Below are positions 1-8,777 of a stretch of DNA of 64,000 nucleotides, piece after piece. This DNA comes from Mesorhizobium sp. WSM4306. Its GTDB lineage: Bacteria; Pseudomonadota; Alphaproteobacteria; Rhizobiales; Rhizobiaceae. Position 1 is the stretch's first letter. Each line of letters opens with the position of its first letter. The position numbers and the translations under genes are program-made. Under the pieces are notes generated by a model. That model made no database searches. It was not told the DNA's origin and worked only from the letters and a program-made list of their open reading frames with translations. The DNA is taken from NCBI RefSeq assembly GCF_007003975.1, contig NZ_VFTC01000007.1:124001-188000 (forward strand), written 5' to 3'.

Positions 1-1
1 A

Positions 2-847
2 TTCAACGTCACGCAACCATCGATCAGCCGCAGCATTGCGCAGCTCGAGGCCGATTTCGGTGTTCCTCTTTTCACGCGAGGTCCAACGGGATTGGCCCCG
101 ACGGCAGAAGGACGTGCCCTCTATTCGGCTGTGCGGGAGGGATTTGACGGCATCGCGGAGGTGATCCGGAGGATCAAGCAGAACAGCGCTGCAAAGCCGG
201 TGGTGACCCTTTCACTTTCGAGTTCTCTGGCAACCTATTGGTTCGTTCCCAGGTTAGGGGCATTCAACACGAGATTTCCTGACGTCGACCTGAGGTTCGA
301 ACTGATCGCGGGCGTTCTGCGAGGACCAGCCGAGAATGTCGACCTTGCCACGAGAATCCTGGCCGATGACGACACCCACTATCACCACTGGGCATTCTCG
401 CCGGAAATCATAGTTCCGGTATGCAGCCCATCCTATTTGTCGGCCCACGGTCGGTTGATCCATGCCGGAACCGGGGAAGGTCATGCCCTGCTTCACCTGA
501 CCGACGCCAAGGAGCGGTGGCTGGACGCATGGGGCAGTGTGGCGGACCGCAAGACCAGCAAGGCAAAGTGGCTCGAATTCTCGGACTACGCGGTCGTGCT
601 TCAAGCCGCCATGAACGGGGAAGGCGTGGCGCTCGGCTGGCTCAGCAACGTTTCAAGGGCGTTGCTTCAGGGAACCCTTGTCCCGGCCTCGGACAGACAG
701 ATCAAGACAGGCCGGATCCATCAGCTGATTGCACCGCGCTCAAGGCCGGTACGGCCTGTCGTCTCCGACATCTGCGCGTGGATGATCGCCGAGATGCAAG
801 CCGAATTGAAAGCGCTGCACCCGATATTGCGGCCGGACACCTTGTAG
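2..847 (+). CDS. LysR-family transcriptional regulator, 5'-truncated by window edge
   Basis: The reading frame is open from base 2 and starts outside the window. The first residues (FNVTQPSISRSIAQLEADFG, then LFTRG) are the recognition helix and wing of a LysR winged HTH, followed by a LysR substrate-binding domain to the stop at 847. About 30-40 N-terminal residues are missing. LysR proteins bind a promoter and respond to a small effector; the effector cannot be told from the sequence. It converges on the Lrp-type gene that follows. Family assignment is firm, target unknown. Confidence 0.85.
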   Translation, partial: FNVTQPSISRSIAQLEADFGVPLFTRGPTGLAPTAEGRALYSAVREGFDGIAEVIRRIKQNSAAKPVVTLSLSSSLATYWFVPRLGAFNTRFPDVDLRFELIAGVLRGPAENVDLATRILADDDTHYHHWAFSPEIIVPVCSPSYLSAHGRLIHAGTGEGHALLHLTDAKERWLDAWGSVADRKTSKAKWLEFSDYAVVLQAAMNGEGVALGWLSNVSRALLQGTLVPASDRQIKTGRIHQLIAPRSRPVRPVVSDICAWMIAEMQAELKALHPILRPDTL

Positions 848-878
848 CGGGCGACAAGCGCAGCGCGCTCGTCGTTGA

Positions 879-1355
879 CTACCTCGGAAACAGGCTGGGC
901 AGCGGCATGTGCGCCTTGACGATCGGGGACTTCAGCACCACGAAGCTGAAATACTTGTCGATGCCGATATCCATGTCGGTCAGCCGTTCCATGATGGTCT
1001 GGTACTCGGCGATGCCGGCGGTCACGAATTTCATCAAATAGTCGTAGCCGCCCGACACGAGGTGGCATTCGATGACCTGGTCAATCTTCTCCACAACGGC
1101 GAGAAAGCGGGCGAAGTCCACCTGGCGATGGTTCTTCAAGGTGATTTCGGTGAACACGGTCAGCGTCTGGCCGAGCTTGCCGATATTGACCTGCGCGGAA
1201 TAGCCTTCGATGTAGCCTTCCGACTGCAATTTCTTCACCCGCATGAGGCACGGGCTCGGCGACAGATGCACCAGATCAGCCAGTTCCACATTGGTGATGC
1301 GGCCGTTCTTCTGCAATTCGTGAAGAATCTTGATGTCGATCCGATCCAGTTTCAT
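879..1355 (-). CDS. Lrp/AsnC-family transcriptional regulator
   Basis: A 158-residue protein, the usual Lrp/AsnC length. The N-terminal HTH covers about residues 3-60 (LDRIDIKILHELQKNGRIT, then LSPSPCLMRVKKL), and the C-terminal RAM/AsnC ligand-binding domain includes the typical VSGGYDYLMKF segment. The start at 1355 is chosen because GGAGA precedes it and the HTH begins at once; an upstream in-frame extension has no family match. It diverges from the DAO-type flavoenzyme at 1579, the usual layout of an Lrp activator beside the amino-acid catabolic gene it controls. The ligand is probably an amino acid (inference). Confidence 0.88.
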   Translation of the reverse strand: MKLDRIDIKILHELQKNGRITNVELADLVHLSPSPCLMRVKKLQSEGYIEGYSAQVNIGKLGQTLTVFTEITLKNHRQVDFARFLAVVEKIDQVIECHLVSGGYDYLMKFVTAGIAEYQTIMERLTDMDIGIDKYFSFVVLKSPIVKAHMPLPSLFPR

Positions 1356-1578
1356 GGCCGTCTCCGCAGAACGCATGCCACAGCACAAAATGCTGCCTTG
1401 CTCATAGGCATTGACACTACCACAGCCCGTTGGCCTGTCCATCCAAGCGGACAGCGCTTTGAAACGCAGCGGCTCCCGATTTTGACCGGCCTGCCGGAAT
1501 AAAATTCTGCTTCAGCTTCAACTGCGGCAGCGACTGCCTGCACAACGCGGTAGATTGGCGCGTCAAGGCAGAGAGACC

Positions 1579-2904
1579 ATGCGCGCTCAATTGCAGCAAA
1601 TCGAGACATCTGGCGAACTGCCACAGTCCGCGGACGCGGTGGTGATCGGCGGCGGCATCGTCGGCGTCTTCGCGGCCTATTATCTGGCCAGGCGCGGCAT
1701 GCAGGTCGCTCTCGTCGAAAAGGGCCGCATCGGCGCCGAACAATCATCCAGGAACTGGGGATGGTGCCGCCAGCAGAACCGCGACGCCCGCGAGCTGCCA
1801 ATGGCAACCCGAAGCCTCGATCTGTGGAACAGCTTCGCGGCGGAAACCGGCGAGGACACCGGCTTTCGGCGCTGTGGCCTGCTCTATCTCAGCAATGACG
1901 ACGCGGAACTGGCCGGCTGGGCGCGCTGGCGTGACTTCGCCAAAACGGCCGGCGTCACCACGCACATGCTTGACGGCGCCGAAGCCAGCGAACGGGGCCG
2001 CGCCACGGGCCGGACCTGGAAAGGCGGCGTCTTCTCGCCGACCGACGGCACCGCCGATCCGTCGCGGGCCGCGCCCTCGGTCGCCCGCGCTATCCTCAAG
2101 CTCGGGAGCTCCGTGCACCAGAATTGCGCCGCGCGCGGTATAGAGACCGAGAGCGGGCGCCTGAGCGGCGTGGTCACCGAAAGCGGAACGATCCGGACGA
2201 AGCTGGCGGTCCTGGCCGGCGGCGCGTGGGCGTCCTCCTTCTGCCATCAGTTCGGCTTCCGCTTTCCGCAGGCGTCGGTCCGATCCTCCATCCTGTCCGT
2301 CTCGCCCGGCGCTGAGGGCCTGCCGGATGCGCTGCACACGGCACGGATTTCGGCCACGCGTCGCGGCGACGGCGGCTACACGCTCGCCATAAGCGGACGC
2401 GGCCGCGTGGACGTCACGCCGCAGCAGCTGCGCTTCTCGTCGCAGTTCCTGCCCATGTTCCTGAAGCGGTGGCGAAGCCTCGCGCCCGGCGGTCTGCAGG
2501 GCGTGCGCTCGGGCCACGAAACGCTCCGGCACTGGCGGCTCGACCAGCCGACGCCAATGGAGCGGATGCGCATCCTCGATCCGGCCCCGGACCAGGCGAC
2601 CATCCGCCTGACCCACGCCCGGGCACTCGAGCTGCTGCCGGCACTGCGCCAGACCAGGATCTGCGCAGCCTGGGCCGGCTACATCGACAGCACGCCGGAC
2701 GGCGTGCCTGCGATCGGCGAGATCCATAGTGTTCCGGGTTTCTTCCTGGCCGCCGGATTTTCGGGACACGGCTTCGGCATCGGACCCGGCGCCGGATACC
2801 TCGTCGCCGATCTGGTGACCGGGTCGCAACCGATCGTCGACCCGACGTCCTACGATCCTCGGCGCTTCGATGCTTCCGTGTGGGGGAAGGTCGCCGACTT
2901 CTAA
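1579..2904 (+). CDS. FAD-dependent amino-acid oxidoreductase (DAO family)
   Basis: A 441-residue flavoenzyme. The dinucleotide-binding motif VVIGGGIVGVFAAYYLARRG (about residues 20-39) is followed by the ADP-ribose acidic residue in VALVEKG and by SSRNWGWCRQQ, a DAO-family FAD-contact segment. The C-terminus has the second FAD motif (DGVPAIGEI, then GFSGHGFGIGPGAG). Such enzymes oxidise D-amino acids, sarcosine-like N-alkyl amino acids or opines, passing electrons to oxygen or a membrane acceptor. The ATG at 1579 gives a normal N-terminus. With the alpha/gamma-like genes on the opposite strand (2957-4623) it could be the beta subunit of a heterotrimeric dehydrogenase; that link is inference from proximity. 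Confidence 0.85.
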   Translation: MRAQLQQIETSGELPQSADAVVIGGGIVGVFAAYYLARRGMQVALVEKGRIGAEQSSRNWGWCRQQNRDARELPMATRSLDLWNSFAAETGEDTGFRRCGLLYLSNDDAELAGWARWRDFAKTAGVTTHMLDGAEASERGRATGRTWKGGVFSPTDGTADPSRAAPSVARAILKLGSSVHQNCAARGIETESGRLSGVVTESGTIRTKLAVLAGGAWASSFCHQFGFRFPQASVRSSILSVSPGAEGLPDALHTARISATRRGDGGYTLAISGRGRVDVTPQQLRFSSQFLPMFLKRWRSLAPGGLQGVRSGHETLRHWRLDQPTPMERMRILDPAPDQATIRLTHARALELLPALRQTRICAAWAGYIDSTPDGVPAIGEIHSVPGFFLAAGFSGHGFGIGPGAGYLVADLVTGSQPIVDPTSYDPRRFDASVWGKVADF

Positions 2905-2956
2905 TCCAAAGTTCGGCATGTTCCGGCAGCCCTGCGGAGATCACTGTGGAACCGCA

Positions 2957-4324
2957 TCAGCCGTCCCGCAGAAAAGCGCCGACGGGCGCCGGGCGGACAA
3001 GCGCTTGCTCGCGCAACCGGCCTACTGTAGCAGGCGTGCAGCCGGTCTGCGCCGCGATGAGTTCGACGGCGGCCAACTGACAATAGCGTCCCTGGCATCG
3101 CCCCATGCCGACGCGCGACAGCGATTTCACCCTGTTCGCTTCGCCGCCGCCGAAATCCACACTTTCGCGTACATCTCCGGCGGTCACGTTCTCGCAACGG
3201 CAGACGATCGCGTCGTCGGGGAGCGCCCGTGTCATCGCTGCCGGCCAGGGAAAGGCGCAAGCCAGGCCACGGGCAAAGCGCTCGAACCGCGCAAGCTTGC
3301 GCAGATCGGCGCCGGCGGACGGCGCTGGAAATCCAAGATCGGCAAGGCACGCCACTGCCGCCAGATGCCCCGCGATCTCCGCGCCGTCTGCTCCCAGAAG
3401 ACGAACTCCATCGCCCGCGAGATAGACTCCGTCGCCAGCGCGCCCCATCTGGTCGGTCTTCGGCAGCCATTGCCGCCACCGCTCGTCATAGGTGAAGGCG
3501 CATCCCGCCAGGTCGGACAGATGCGTCTCCGCCCGCAGGTGCCAGCCCATGCCTATCATGTCGCAAGGAGTGCGGTGCTCCCGGCCGCCGGCGTCGCGCC
3601 AGCGCATCGCCGTGACACCTTTTTCGTCAGCCTCGATCCGCTCGAGCGTCACGCCCGCATGGTAACGGCCGCCGAGCCTTGCCCGCAGGGCCAGACCGCG
3701 CAGCGTGACGAGCGGCCGGGCGGCAAGCTGCCAGAGCCCCCGCATCTGCTGATGCCAGGGAGAAGTGTCCAGCACCGCCGCCACATCGGCTCCAGCTTTG
3801 ACGAGCTGGGCGCCGACCAGCGTCAGCAAAGGCCCCGATCCGATCAGGACGGGGCGCCGCCCAAGCGCCACGCCCTGCGCCTTGAGCGCGATCTGCGCCG
3901 CGCCGAGGCTGTAGACGCCGGCGCTCTGCCAGCCCGGGACCGGAGCGACACGGTCGGACGCGCCGGTGGCAAGGATCAAGCGGTCATAGCTGACTAGCTG
4001 CACGCCGCCCTCCCCCAGCACGTGCAGTCGCCCGTTCTGCGCGGCGATAACCGAACTCGCCGCGCAATGGGTGAGCCGCCTCTCTTTGGCCAGCCAGTCG
4101 AACAGCGCATGCAGCGCGTCCGCCTTCGCCGCCTCCGACCCGTAGAGCTGCTTCGCGGTGCGGGTGAACCCGGCGGGCGGGCGGCGATAGATCTGTCCGC
4201 CTGCGCGCTGCCCTTCGTCGATCACCACCGGGTGGAGCCCGGCCTCCACAAGCGTCGCGGCGGCCCTTATGCCAGCCGGACCGGCGCCCACGATCACGAT
4301 CCACGGCGGCGGGGTCTCGCTCAC
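2957..4324 (-). CDS. FAD/NAD(P)-binding oxidoreductase with C-terminal [2Fe-2S] BFD-like domain (HcnB/OoxA-like alpha subunit)
   Basis: A 455-residue protein. The N-terminal Rossmann motif IVIVGAGPAGIRAAATLVEA is followed by DEGQRAGGQIYR, characteristic of opine oxidase/hydrogen-cyanide synthase/D-hydroxyproline dehydrogenase alpha subunits. A second nucleotide-binding motif is PVLIGSGPLL. The C-terminus holds a Cys-rich BFD-like domain (CRCENVT, then GRCQGRYC) able to bind a [2Fe-2S] cluster. The start is taken as GTG 4324, which overlaps the stop of the ferredoxin gene (GTGA). It is the last gene of the hyuA-hyuB-gamma-alpha operon. The substrate cannot be read from the sequence. Confidence 0.85.
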   Translation of the reverse strand: MSETPPPWIVIVGAGPAGIRAAATLVEAGLHPVVIDEGQRAGGQIYRRPPAGFTRTAKQLYGSEAAKADALHALFDWLAKERRLTHCAASSVIAAQNGRLHVLGEGGVQLVSYDRLILATGASDRVAPVPGWQSAGVYSLGAAQIALKAQGVALGRRPVLIGSGPLLTLVGAQLVKAGADVAAVLDTSPWHQQMRGLWQLAARPLVTLRGLALRARLGGRYHAGVTLERIEADEKGVTAMRWRDAGGREHRTPCDMIGMGWHLRAETHLSDLAGCAFTYDERWRQWLPKTDQMGRAGDGVYLAGDGVRLLGADGAEIAGHLAAVACLADLGFPAPSAGADLRKLARFERFARGLACAFPWPAAMTRALPDDAIVCRCENVTAGDVRESVDFGGGEANRVKSLSRVGMGRCQGRYCQLAAVELIAAQTGCTPATVGRLREQALVRPAPVGAFLRDG

Positions 4325-4623
4325 AGCCAGCTCTCCGATGGCATCGTGCGCAACCGCATGCCTTCGCTGAGAAGTGTCGAGCACGCCCGCAGGCGCGGTC
4401 CCTCGTCCTGCCATACCCAGCAATCCTGGCAGGCTCCCATCAGGCAGAAGCCAGCGCGCGGCTCGGCTCCGAACTCGGACTTTCGCAACGCGTGCCCTGA
4501 CGCCAGCATGGCGGTCAGCACGGTGTCGCCCGCAAGCGCGCCGTGCATCTCACCGTCGAGAAAGAAATGCAGCTGCGCCCGGTGGCGTTCGGCCAGCCGG
4601 ACGATGCGGCCGTCGATGATCAT
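4321..4623 (-). CDS. Small (2Fe-2S)-binding protein (HcnA-like gamma subunit)
   Basis: A 100-residue protein matching the small ferredoxin-like subunit of HcnABC/D-hydroxyproline dehydrogenase-type complexes. The cluster ligands are probably in FCLMGACQDCWVW plus RACST, with a beta-grasp start (FFLDGEMHGALAGDTVLTAM). It shares an ATGA overlap with the end of hyuB and a GTGA overlap with the FAD subunit, so the genes are translationally coupled. Its role is to pass electrons between the flavin subunits. The family fold is clear; the partner assignment follows from the overlap. Confidence 0.82.
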   Translation of the reverse strand: MIIDGRIVRLAERHRAQLHFFLDGEMHGALAGDTVLTAMLASGHALRKSEFGAEPRAGFCLMGACQDCWVWQDEGPRLRACSTLLSEGMRLRTMPSESWL

Positions 4624-6605
4624 TCCGCGGCCTCTCGTACGGGGCGCGGACGCGGCAGTTCGGGGAACCGTTCGCAGACCGCATCGAACGCCGCCTGGAC
4701 GCCTTCCGGCCCCGAGCGCCCCTTCATGCGGCGGAAGATCTCCGTCTTGGCGAAGAACCGCCAATGGATCGGCAAGTCCCTCAGTATGGCGGTGAGCCGG
4801 TCGTAAGCCAACGGCGTCCACTGCGCTTCGTAACCGTCGCGCTCCGGACCGAAATGGAAATGGCCGGCGGCCGGCTCCTGCCGCGCACGCAGTTGCCCCG
4901 TTGCCAGCTCGTCGATCTCGCCGCCACGGATGACGACGCCATAGTCGTGCTCGGCAGCTGTCGTCGAGACGTAGCCGCGCCGCACATCCTGTGCGACCCG
5001 CCAGGGTTCGCGTTGATGTGGATCGCCGCGTCCGCCGCCTCCGGCGGAGCGGATCTCAAGCACATCGCCGGGCTGCAGCACAGTGGTGTCAATGTTGCCC
5101 AGCCGCCGCTCGTGCTCGGTCCCTGGATTGACGATCATGTCCGACAGGCCGGCCGCCTTGCCGCCCAGCACGCCCCAGGGACGGAAGAAGCTGCGGTCGC
5201 GGTTGCGGGCCGTGATCCTGGAATCAGGAGCGAAGACGCGGAAGGCCATCTCTGTCGCCAGCCCGCCGCGCCAGCGGCCCGCGCCGCCACTGTCCCTGGC
5301 GAGCCCGTATTTCACGAATTCGACCGGAGTTTCGGTCTCGGTGATCTCGATCGGCGTGTTCTTGAGATAGGCTGCATCCGCGCCTGATCCATTGGTCCCA
5401 TCGCGATGCGGCATCGCGCCGCCGCCGCCGACCACGGGGTTCACCGCCGTGATGACGGTCCGGCAGGTGCGCTCATCCGTGGTCATGACGTTAACGATGC
5501 AGTTGTTGCCGGCCGGCGCCGCGGGCAGGCGCTCAGGCATCACCTGCGAGAAGGCACCGAAGATGACCGACCGCAGTCGGGCGCAGGTGAGCGAGCGCAT
5601 GCCTACGGCGGCGGGGTGTACCGGGTTCAGCACGGAGCCCCGGGGCGTGATGCAGGTAAACGGCCGGGTCAGGCCGGTGTTGAGCAGAATCTTGGGGTTG
5701 AGCGTATAGAGCACGTAGTAGACACCCACCAGCAGCATGGTGTGTCGCGGGTCGCCGCCGGAAGGCACGTTGAGCGAGGAACCGAGCTGCGGATCCGAGC
5801 CAGTGAAGTCGAGCACCGCCGCATCGCCCTTGATCGTCAGCGTCAGCTTCAGCCGGCACGGATTGGCCTCGACGGAATCCTCGTCGGCATAGTCGGCGAA
5901 TTCCCATGTGCCGTCGGGCATGGCGCGAAGCACGTCGCGCGCCTGCGCTTCCGCCTGGTCGAGAAGCGCGGCAACGCCTTCGATGAAGCCGGCCTTGCCG
6001 AACTTCCGCACCATTGCCTGGATCTTGCGCTCGCCGGTGTTGAGCGCACCGACCAGCGCTTTGATGTCCCCGATGTTAAGGTCGGGCTTGCGCACATTGG
6101 TGCTCATGATCCGCAGGATCGACTCGTCGAAGATGCCCTCATTCACCAGCTTCATGGGCGGAAAGCGGATGCCTTCCTGATGGATTTCAGTCAGCGCCCG
6201 GCTGAGCGAAGCCGGCACCGCGCCACCCATGTCGGTGTTGTGGATATGGCCACCGGTCCAGGCGACGATGTCGCGGTCGACGAAGACCGGCTTCCACAGA
6301 TGCGTGTCGGGCGCGTGCGTGGCGACGTGGCCCGAATAGGGATCGTTGGTGAAGGCGACATCTCCCGGCCGGTAGTCGTCGACCATCGCGATCGCACGGT
6401 GATACGAAAGCCCCGGATACCAGGTGGCGCCGAGTTCCATTGGCACGGCGAAGGTGGCGCCTGAACGGTCCATCAGCATCACGGTGAAGTCCTGCGTCTC
6501 CTTGACGAAGGCGGAGTGCGCGGTGCGGTGCAGCGTGTGCGCCATGTTCTCGGCGGCCGCGCGGGCATGGTTCGCCAGAACCTGAAGGTTTGTCCGGTCA
6601 AACAT
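4620..6605 (-). CDS. hyuB: Hydantoinase B/oxoprolinase family protein
   Basis: 661 residues, a usual HyuB length. The conserved N-terminal region includes VPMELGATWYPG, GDVAFTNDPYSGHVATHAPD and a metal-type motif WTGGHIHNTDMGG; the C-terminal region has GGGGAMPHRDGTNGSGAD and the SAGGGGRGDP segment. With HyuA it forms an ATP-dependent hydrolase (or carboxylase) acting on cyclic amides such as N-methylhydantoin or 5-oxoproline. It starts 4 bp after hyuA ends and overlaps the ferredoxin gene. It is too short, and lacks a gamma-subunit partner, to be an acetone carboxylase alpha subunit. The exact ring substrate is unknown. Confidence 0.88.
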   Translation of the reverse strand: MFDRTNLQVLANHARAAAENMAHTLHRTAHSAFVKETQDFTVMLMDRSGATFAVPMELGATWYPGLSYHRAIAMVDDYRPGDVAFTNDPYSGHVATHAPDTHLWKPVFVDRDIVAWTGGHIHNTDMGGAVPASLSRALTEIHQEGIRFPPMKLVNEGIFDESILRIMSTNVRKPDLNIGDIKALVGALNTGERKIQAMVRKFGKAGFIEGVAALLDQAEAQARDVLRAMPDGTWEFADYADEDSVEANPCRLKLTLTIKGDAAVLDFTGSDPQLGSSLNVPSGGDPRHTMLLVGVYYVLYTLNPKILLNTGLTRPFTCITPRGSVLNPVHPAAVGMRSLTCARLRSVIFGAFSQVMPERLPAAPAGNNCIVNVMTTDERTCRTVITAVNPVVGGGGAMPHRDGTNGSGADAAYLKNTPIEITETETPVEFVKYGLARDSGGAGRWRGGLATEMAFRVFAPDSRITARNRDRSFFRPWGVLGGKAAGLSDMIVNPGTEHERRLGNIDTTVLQPGDVLEIRSAGGGGRGDPHQREPWRVAQDVRRGYVSTTAAEHDYGVVIRGGEIDELATGQLRARQEPAAGHFHFGPERDGYEAQWTPLAYDRLTAILRDLPIHWRFFAKTEIFRRMKGRSGPEGVQAAFDAVCERFPELPRPRPVREAAE

Positions 6606-6609
6606 GGCG

Positions 6610-8688
6610 TCACTCCGCGAAGGTCAGCAGAAGATTGAGATGGCGGTCGACCCGCGCCTGCGCTCCCGCGGGAATGGCGAAGGTCGTGTCTTCCTGAACG
6701 ACCACGGCAGGCCCGTGGAACGTGCTGCCCGGCACGAGGGTCTGCCGGTCGTGGAGGTCGACGGTCTCGACGCTCGCGCCCGTGTAGACGGGAAGACGGC
6801 GCGCCGGGATGGCCGGAGCGTCGATCTCGTCGGTCTCCGGGAGGGAGAGCTTCGGCCCCGCGCCCACTGCGGACAGCCGCACGTTCACGAGTTCGATCTC
6901 GCCATCAACGTCGTGGAAGTCGTAGAGCTGCTGATGGGTGAGATGGAAGGCCTTCGCGATGGTGGTCGCATCACCATCTGCCAACCATTGCGGCGACAGG
7001 ACAACCTCGATCTCATAGCTCTGCCCGACATAGCGCATGTCGCAGGAGAAAGTGAGGTCCGCGGCCGCGTCGTGCCCCTGCGCCGCAAGCCAGTCGCGCC
7101 CCTCTTGCGCCAGCGCCTCGAAGGCCTTGCGAATTCCGGCGAGCGACACGCCCGAGAGCGGGGTGAAGATGGTGCGAATGAAATCCCCGCGCAAATCCGC
7201 CACCAGTCCGCCGAGCGCCGACACCACGCCGGGGCGGCGCGGCGCCATCACACGCTTCATGCCGAGTTCACGGGCAAGAAAAGCGCCGAGCATCGGCCCG
7301 CCACCGCCGAAAGGCATCAGCGTGAAGTCGCGCAAGTCGACGCCGGCGCGCGAGGCGAGCTTCTCGACCTCGACGAACATCTCCGACACCGCGATATCCA
7401 GGATCGCCTGCGCGGTCTGCTCGATGGGGCGGCCGAGCCGGGTGGCAAGCTCGCCGACCGCGCGATGCGCCAGGCCGGTATCGATTCTGAGCTGGCCATA
7501 GGCCATCTCGCTGTGACCGAGCCATCCGCACACCACCATGGCGTCCGTCACCGTCGGCCTCTCGCCGCCACGGCCGTAGCAGGCCGGTCCCGGCGTCGAA
7601 CCGGCCGATTCCGGTCCGACCCGCAGCACCCCCTGCGCATCGACACTGGCGATCGAGCCGCCGCCGACACCGATCGAGCTGACCGACACGGAGGGGATAT
7701 GGAGCGGAAATTCGCCGATCAGCTCGCCGGTGCCGAACTGCGCCTCGCCGCCGATGATGAGCGCGAAGTCCGCCGAGGTGCCGCCGATGTCGAGTGTAAG
7801 AACCTTGTCTTCGCCTGCCTGACGCGCCAGCCAGGAGGCGCCGATGACACCGGAGGCCGTTCCCGACAAAAGCATGTTCACGCAGGCGCGCTTGCCCTCG
7901 GCAGCGTTCATCAGGCCGCCATTCGACTTCGTCAGCATCGGACGCGCCGGTACGCCACGGCTTTTCAACCGCTGTTCCAGCGCCGTCAGATAGCCGGAGA
8001 CGCGCGGATGGACATAGCCGTTGAGGATGGCGGTCGAGGTGCGCTCGTATTCGCGGATGACCGGCCAGACCTCGGCCGAGGAGAAGACGAAGAGGTCGGG
8101 CGCAAGACGCGCGATCGTCGCCTTCACGGATGCTTCCTGCGCGGCATTGCGCCAGGAATGGAGGAAGGACACGATGATCCCCAGCGCCCCGTTCGCTTTC
8201 GCCAATGCCACCGCCCTTTCCACCGCCGCCATGTCCGGCGCCCGGGATTCGCTGCCATCGGCACGCATGCGCGCCGGAATGCCGAAAACCATGTCGCGCG
8301 AGATCAGCGGGTCCGGCCGCGCGCAAAACAGCGAATACATGTCCGGCATGCGCAGCCGCGCCAGTTCGATAACGTCCTCAAAGCCGGCATTGGTGAACAG
8401 CGCGAGCGGTGCGCCCTTGCGCTGGATGATCGTGTTGATGCCAACCGTCGTACCGTGCACGAAGTGTGTCATACGGGTAGGATCAAAGCCTTCGCGTTCG
8501 GCCAGAAGCGTGAGGCCCGTCATCAGCTCGGCGCCCGGATCCTCCGGCGTCGTCAGCACTTTCAGCGAGGCGACGCGACCGGAGCGGGCTTCCAGCGCGC
8601 AGAAATCGATGAATGTGCCGCCGATATCGACGCCGACCTTCCAGTCGGTTTCGTTCCGCGCCTCGTTGGCCGCGATGACACCATCCAT
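6610..8688 (-). CDS. hyuA: Hydantoinase A/oxoprolinase family protein (ATPase subunit)
   Basis: 692 residues. The N-terminus carries the actin-like ATPase phosphate loop VGVDIGGTFIDFCAL, the middle the second phosphate motif LTLDIGGTSADFALI and the GVGGGSIASVD segment, and the C-terminal part the LMPFGGGGPMLGAFLA motif of the family. ATP hydrolysis drives opening of a cyclic amide together with HyuB. The start at 8688 is preferred over 8712 because AGGAAGGGA lies at good spacing. It is first in the operon; the LysR gene 90 bp upstream is transcribed in the same direction and may regulate it. Confidence 0.9.
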   Translation of the reverse strand: MDGVIAANEARNETDWKVGVDIGGTFIDFCALEARSGRVASLKVLTTPEDPGAELMTGLTLLAEREGFDPTRMTHFVHGTTVGINTIIQRKGAPLALFTNAGFEDVIELARLRMPDMYSLFCARPDPLISRDMVFGIPARMRADGSESRAPDMAAVERAVALAKANGALGIIVSFLHSWRNAAQEASVKATIARLAPDLFVFSSAEVWPVIREYERTSTAILNGYVHPRVSGYLTALEQRLKSRGVPARPMLTKSNGGLMNAAEGKRACVNMLLSGTASGVIGASWLARQAGEDKVLTLDIGGTSADFALIIGGEAQFGTGELIGEFPLHIPSVSVSSIGVGGGSIASVDAQGVLRVGPESAGSTPGPACYGRGGERPTVTDAMVVCGWLGHSEMAYGQLRIDTGLAHRAVGELATRLGRPIEQTAQAILDIAVSEMFVEVEKLASRAGVDLRDFTLMPFGGGGPMLGAFLARELGMKRVMAPRRPGVVSALGGLVADLRGDFIRTIFTPLSGVSLAGIRKAFEALAQEGRDWLAAQGHDAAADLTFSCDMRYVGQSYEIEVVLSPQWLADGDATTIAKAFHLTHQQLYDFHDVDGEIELVNVRLSAVGAGPKLSLPETDEIDAPAIPARRLPVYTGASVETVDLHDRQTLVPGSTFHGPAVVVQEDTTFAIPAGAQARVDRHLNLLLTFAE

Positions 8689-8777
8689 GATGCGTCCCTT
8701 CCTGTCTGCCAACCAAAGCTGACACGACAGGATGGCCAGGGTCCAAGACGTATGAAGAGGAACGATATAAGTCTTGC

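Noticed and set aside
4620..8688. HyuA/HyuB as acetone carboxylase, finishing the propane pathway
   Set aside because: The pair lies far from the mim operon with a different regulator, lacks a gamma subunit gene, and HyuB is shorter than the carboxylase alpha subunit. Overlap with the dehydrogenase subunits fits a hydantoinase better.
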